Part shown: positions 60,192 to 64,000 of the stretch, piece by piece
Numbering within the stretch: position 1 is the first letter of the stretch
Layout: each line of letters starts with the position of its first letter
Origin: Dichetophora obliterata
Lineage: Eukaryota; Arthropoda; Insecta; Diptera; Sciomyzidae
Assembly: GCA_963920525.1 (NCBI GenBank)
Contig: OY986438.1
Location: 183,890,888 to 183,954,887, forward strand
Direction of reading: 5' to 3'
DNA: 64,000 nucleotides
The notes under the pieces: generated by a model
Told to the model about the DNA's origin: nothing
Databases searched by the model: none
What the model saw: only the letters and a program-made list of their open reading frames with translations
Made by a program: the position numbers and the translations under genes

Positions 60192-60846
60192 CCTGCAGTG
60201 TAAGACTAGTCAGCATTAAAACATGAGTAGTATTTATACTAGTCAAAACAAACTAGTTTATATTTTGTCACGATTTACTAGTTGCAAAAGTAGTTTAAAC
60301 CCAACTGGTTTTTGTCAAATCACATTAAACCAGTTGTAAAACTAGCCAAAATCAAACTATACTACATATTATCAAAATCAACCAGTTCCAAAACCAGTTG
60401 GAGCTGGGTACGCCATTGGAACAAACTAATAATAAACAAATTGAAACATATAAAAACTAATTTAAAAACATGTAGTATACCATAAACATGGTATTTCATC
60501 AAATAGCTTTAACTTTAGCCTTTAGCTAATATTTTGTTGTAAAAATATATGTTCTTTGAACCTATGAACTATTGAAAAAATATGAACCTATGAACTAGTT
60601 TTAATTCGATAATTACTATATTGGTTAAAAACTAGTCACAACCCAACTAGAACTTTACTTTACATAAAAAATGAGTTGTTAACTAGTTAAAACCTTATCT
60701 ATAGTAAGACAATTGTCTTTTCCAATGACATCACCACGTAAAAAATACCAGTCGGTTCTATGAGAATAGGACATAAATCGAACTAGTTGTTGGATATTTC
60801 CAACTAGTTGTTGACTGGTATAAATCTAGTTGATTACACTGCAGGG
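60192..60846. mobile_element. CTAGT-motif element, twin copy B
   Basis: Same length and about 99% identical to 26713-27367, same ends CCTGCAGTGTAA/TTACACTGCAGG. Nested within the AATTCC-motif element, so it is younger than its host. Confidence 0.88.
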
Positions 60847-61549
60847 ATAATAAAGTAGTTTTGAGTTAATAAAAAGTAATTGAAATTTTAACTTAGAATT
60901 TAAAATCCTGTAATAGAATTGCCGATTTTTTCCAATTCCATTCCTTAGGAATGGATGTGTTGAATTACCAATTACAATTCCTGTAATGGAGTTGACTATT
61001 TTTTTGCAATTACATTCCTTAGGAACTGAGAGGACCAATTACCAATTTCTAATTCCAAGGAATTGGAATTGAATTGCAATGACTTTTTTTAGACCTAGCT
61101 CTGTACGCACGAAAAGCAAAAACTCTTTTCTCCTTCGCTTCTAGAATTTTAGCAGAATTCATCCATTCAGAGTAATTTTGTGAATGCAGTCAACGAATTA
61201 AAATTAAAATATTTCAAAAATTTTGAAGGTTTTAAATTCTTATACATACAACAAGTATTAAAAAATACAAATTGGGCCAAGATGTTTCTACGTGCATGTT
61301 CAACTAGTTGCATATTCGAAAAATGTTCAGAGCTGTGAAGTTCTTTAAACGGAAATGAAAAGTATGAAAACTTTTGCAAAACAATTTTTTTATGTCATTT
61401 TGTCTTATGATATTTCCGTTCTTCTTCTTTTACTCTTTAAAACATCAAAATAAATGTCTTTAAACAGACAAACTCCTCTTTACCGTATGATTCAAATGTG
61501 CCCTCTACGTGCATGACGCAAAAATTCGTTGCTATTTTTGCAAACTTGC

Positions 61550-61780
61550 CTGAACTAGTTGTATAGACGCTGGAGCGACGTCGCTCGGCATTGTCCAAAA
61601 CGTGATCCATTGGACTGGAAGTTCTTCTTGAGCTACGACTGCCGCGTTTATTACGGTAACCACGTACACTGGCACGTCTTTGCATTATCGCCGATACGGA
61701 TATTGAATAGTCATCTTCTTCATCCTCGTCATTGTAATTGTAGTTTTCCTCATCCGATTGGCGTTGATGTTGCTGGTAGT
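61550..61780 (-). CDS. Tmc: Tmc exon 3: acidic/basic N-terminal segment, GC donor
   Basis: Bounded by TTCAAACAG|ACTACC and TTCAG|GCAAGT, length 231. It reads YQQHQRQSDEENYNYNDEDE then EDDYSISVSAIMQRRASVRG, YRNKRGSRSSRRTSSPMDHV and LDNAERRRSSVYTTSS. An acidic tract followed by Arg/Ser-rich sequence with possible kinase sites is typical of the disordered TMC N-terminus. The donor is GC instead of GT, in the full AG|GCAAGT consensus used by genuine GC-AG introns. It is the donor that joins exon 4 in phase. Confidence 0.85.
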
Positions 61781-62128
61781 CTGTTTGAAGTAAGGAAGTA
61801 GGAAAGAATTTAAAAAAAAAGTAACGATATAATTTTTCATCATGATGAAAATGCAACTTTTTCAAAATTTTATTCCAAAGTATTAAGCATACGCGTTGTA
61901 AAAATATAAAATTACGATTTTATGTCTATATCATGCAAAGCCAAGGTTTTAGTGAATTTTTTTGGATGTTTAAAAGTAAAGAATTTTAATGAAAAATGTT
62001 ATAAATAAAATTTACTCAAATATGTCTCAACTAGCTTACACCTCAATTAATTTTTTTTTTCTCTAACACTTTTTTATTATATCATATCCGAACTCACTTC
62101 GTCAAAATTTACTAAGACTTTAACTTAC

Positions 62129-62199
62129 CGATGATTCCATTCACAGGACTGTCCAAACCAACAGACAGCTCATTTAGCTTTTCGTCCTGCAAGGTTGAT
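62129..62199 (-). CDS. Tmc: Tmc exon 2: N-terminal segment, tandem acceptor
   Basis: Donor ATCATCG|GTAAGT. The acceptor lies in GACAAGCAG, a NAGNAG tandem site: use of the inner AG (start 62199) gives R-STLQDEKLNELSVGLDSP, use of the outer AG (start 62202) adds one residue. Both keep frame with exons 1 and 3. The segment ends VNGII and a split Asp. An ATG at 62208-62210 just upstream is in the same frame with A at -3, so a transcript starting in the preceding intron could initiate here instead. Confidence 0.75.
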
Positions 62200-62210
62200 C
62201 TGCTTGTCAT
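62200..62210 (-). promoter_or_regulatory. Tmc: NAGNAG acceptor with overlapping in-frame ATG
   Basis: ATGACAAGCAG contains two adjacent AG acceptors three bases apart and an ATG in the downstream reading frame. It offers one-residue alternative splicing and, if the upstream intron is transcribed as a 5' leader, an alternative start. Confidence 0.55.
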
Positions 62211-62379
62211 GATTTTTCGTAAAAAAAAAACAAAAAAAAATCGAATTAGAAAAACGAATTTGGATTATGAAATTATGAAAAGTATAGAAATTTTTAGATT
62301 TTTTTTAAGCGCGTCGTATATCAATGTACCAACTGTGAAGAGTTCTATTCGCTTGTGAAAAAAAATGCAAAAAGTTCAC

Positions 62380-62534
62380 CTCCTTTCTCTCTCTGTTACT
62401 GTTGGCACTGATGCTTCTTCAGAATTACTGTGCATTGGCCTGAGTTTTACTCCTTCTTCATTGAAGTCACAGTTTGTGGCCCATGTTACAGATAGCTGGT
62501 GCGGCGGTGTTGCGCCTGTGGGTGGTGTTAGATC
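62380..62534 (-). CDS. Tmc: Tmc exon 1 of window: N-terminal segment
   Basis: Bounded by CTTTATTTCAG|GATC and GAAAGGAG|GTGAAC, length 155. It reads DLTPPTGATPPHQLSVTWAT then NCDFNEEGVKLRPMHSNSEE and ASVPTVTERE. There is no Met at the start and a good acceptor precedes it, so at least one further exon lies upstream, beyond the window or unrecognised. The sequence is not conserved enough to confirm by family alone. The evidence is the open frame, splice sites and phase match to exon 2. Confidence 0.65.
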
Positions 62535-64000
62535 CTGAAATAAAGTAAAATAACCATAACAATAATTTATTACTTAAGCTACTTTGAGATTTTTTATATA
62601 TTATATTAAATAACTTTTTTTTTAAAAAAAAACCAACTTCAAAACCACTACAAAGTAAAAAATAATTTTAAATTACTTTTCACATTAATTCTTCGTCCAA
62701 TTTGATAATTTATTTTTATATATTATTAAATTGTGTAAGGGGATTTTATTCAGAGGCTGAGGTATGCTTAGCGGCTCCAGGGTCAAAAGACCCTCAAACT
62801 TTTGTCCAAAATAAATAAGAAGACTTGTTGATTTTACTGCTCAGATTTTATTTTTCTGCTTTATTGTTCTGCTAAATTTTTCTCTTAGTGTAATCATATG
62901 AGTAAGTCTTTCTTATTACAATACACAATATTTTAGGAGTACGAACGATAAATATACAGTCGTTAGTGAATCTGCCGACGCTGGTTCGATTATATTCGGT
63001 GTTCGCTGAAGTTCGGAGATGTTCGGTGTGTATCGGTGTTTATTCGGTGTTCGGTGAAGTTCGGTGATGTTCAGTGTGACAACGACTTCGGCAAGACCCA
63101 ACTATGCTGCGTTATTTAATATTTTGTATTATTGTATATAATTTGATTAATGTACTATATATATATATTTTTACAAATGTCTGTATATGGCGTGAAGCGC
63201 CTTGGTATTTATTTTAACGATAGAATAATAACAATAAAATAATATATATAATAGAATTCCTAAGTATATATCTGTACGTCGCGCTATCGTCTGACAAAAG
63301 CCGACGTGATTGACGAAAGAGAATGTTAATTGTGGGCACCCGACCGACCGAAGCCGACGTGATGGCACCACTAAGTAATAACAAATAAAAAAAAATAATC
63401 GAGACTCCCGATCGGCCGAAGCCAATGTGATGGTCCCACTAACTACTGCTTATAATACTTAAAAACTAAATGTAGTAATACGAGCCACCTTGCGATAGCT
63501 CGTTTTGAACCAACGGACTTGTTATCGTTTTCAACAAGTAAGCGACGGAACAAAGCACTACGCTCTCGAGCCGTGCCGAAGTCTGTCACAATGCGCCTTA
63601 CTTATTCATATGTTGCTAGAAACCTACTGGGAATTATATCATGTCTGGCTGTTGCGTGTGGTTTACGTAGGCTTGGCTGTTGGCTACGTTGAATGTGCTG
63701 GCTCTGTGTGTGTGTGTGTGTTTGGCTGTTGGTTGAGTTAAATGTGCACAGTGCTGTAGTAGAGTAGTGGCGTAGGGAGCGGGGTGCAACTTTGTAACAA
63801 ATCACCGTTACAATTGGAAATCTTATTATTATAACTTTTTTGTATTTTGTATTATTATCTATATTAATGTCTCCATGAATATAAAAGCCGGAGCGTTTAA
63901 TTTATAAAAATCTGATTTTATTAGCGCCGACTTTAAAGGTTTTATATTCATGGAGATATTAATATATTTATGATAATACAAAATAGAAAAAATTATGATA
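62535..64000. other. upstream intron, no exon recognised
   Basis: It holds short GTTCGGTGAAGTTCGGTGAT-type repeats at 62995-63085, a duplicated CCGAAGCCGACGTGATGGCA/CCGAAGCCAATGTGATGGTC unit at about 63300-63440, and a (GT)n run near 63704-63720. No Tmc first exon or promoter could be supported. Confidence 0.45.
63845..63985. mobile_element. palindromic MITE-like hairpin
   Basis: Left arm TGTATTATTATCTATATTAA then TGTCTCCATGAATATAAAAG, right arm its near-complement (TTTTATATTCATGGAGATAT ... GATAATACAAAA). Arms about 45 bp, loop about 50 bp containing GGAGCGTTTAA/TTAGCGCCGA. No target duplication fixed. Confidence 0.65.

Larger units (their letters stand above)
59438..61102. mobile_element. 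AATTCC-motif element enclosing a SINE and a CTAGT element
   Basis: Inverted ends CAGAGCTGGGTTTTAA and (right, complement) CAGAGCTAGGTCTAAAA. Arms at 59438-59640 and 60850-61102 are built from GGAATTG, CAATTCC and CCTTAGGAA words. Flanks TATGCAGT and TACGCACG agree at 5 of 8 positions, compatible with an old 8-bp hAT duplication. The middle is foreign. Confidence 0.7.
10388..62534 (-). other. Tmc: Tmc gene, partial model (13 coding exons)
   Basis: Gene span joining the exons listed separately. Every junction preserves phase and the summed coding length is 3246 nt, exactly 1082 codons, with no internal stop. Family landmarks appear in order: WPWH-like basic helix (here LQPWHIRKKLKLVRQ), [69 protein letters not shown] and CWETSLGQEL. 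This is the diagnostic series of the transmembrane channel-like family. In Drosophila Tmc acts in proprioception, larval locomotion and food-texture sensing (literature). The two longest internal introns (23.6 and 15.3 kb) carry most of the window's transposons. The gene is open at both ends of the window. Confidence 0.93.

Noticed and set aside
63020..63085. CRISPR-like or regulatory repeat TTCGGTGAAGTTCGGTGATG
   Set aside because: Short irregular eukaryotic tandem repeat without regular spacers. CRISPR is not expected in this genome.

Overview
This is AT-rich eukaryotic DNA with long introns, no operons and very many transposon relics. It most likely comes from a higher dipteran. The support is a Tmc gene of insect type, two DD41D mariners (a group first described from the fruit fly Ceratitis rosa) and dipteran-looking tRNA-derived SINEs. 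A tephritid would fit, but the window does not prove it.

The only host gene I can support is the minus-strand orthologue of Drosophila Tmc, a transmembrane channel-like mechanotransduction protein. Thirteen coding exons run from 62534 down to 10388. Every junction keeps reading phase, giving 1082 codons (3246 nt). They encode a charged cytoplasmic N-terminus, five transmembrane segments, a very long Thr/Ser/acid-rich insert, and the family signature CWETSLGQEL. The 5' end lies to the right of the window. The exons for the second half of the TMC domain and the C-terminus lie to the left of it. Introns range from 73 bp to 23.6 kb.

Layout from left to right (all Tmc intron unless an exon is named): 1-3.0 kb, nothing recognised. 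3.0-9.4 kb, a tandem array of a near-identical ~854-bp unit with higher-order structure. 9.4-9.8 and 12.1-16.4 kb, a TATGAA-type hexamer satellite flanking the giant exon 13 (10388-12071), with a 1.7-kb foldback element inside it. 16.4-17.2 kb, exons 12 to 9. 17.2-40.8 kb, a huge intron holding an ACCGGT-motif element, a 2-kb element with 140-bp inverted ends and an unrecognised decayed gene, a piggyBac-type MITE, one of two twin CTAGT elements, an RTE-like 3' end, a Jockey/CR1-type reverse transcriptase relic, a hAT-like foldback nested in a Harbinger-like MITE, and a DD41D mariner interrupted by another DD41D mariner. 40.8-41.5 kb, exons 8 to 6. 41.5-56.8 kb, a second huge intron full of nested foldback families, three SINE heads and a decayed multicopy gene. 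56.8-57.3 kb, exons 5 and 4. 57.3-61.5 kb, a palindromic MITE and an AATTCC-motif element holding a SINE and the second CTAGT twin. 61.5-62.5 kb, exons 3 to 1. 62.5-64 kb, upstream sequence without a recognised exon.

The recurring theme is non-autonomous DNA elements built almost entirely from one short, often palindromic motif, with different motifs in different families. Several show terminal inverted repeats and 8-bp target duplications as expected for hAT elements. Transposon boundaries below were read by eye from inverted ends and duplicated target sites. Those given with duplications are good to a base or two; the others are approximate.
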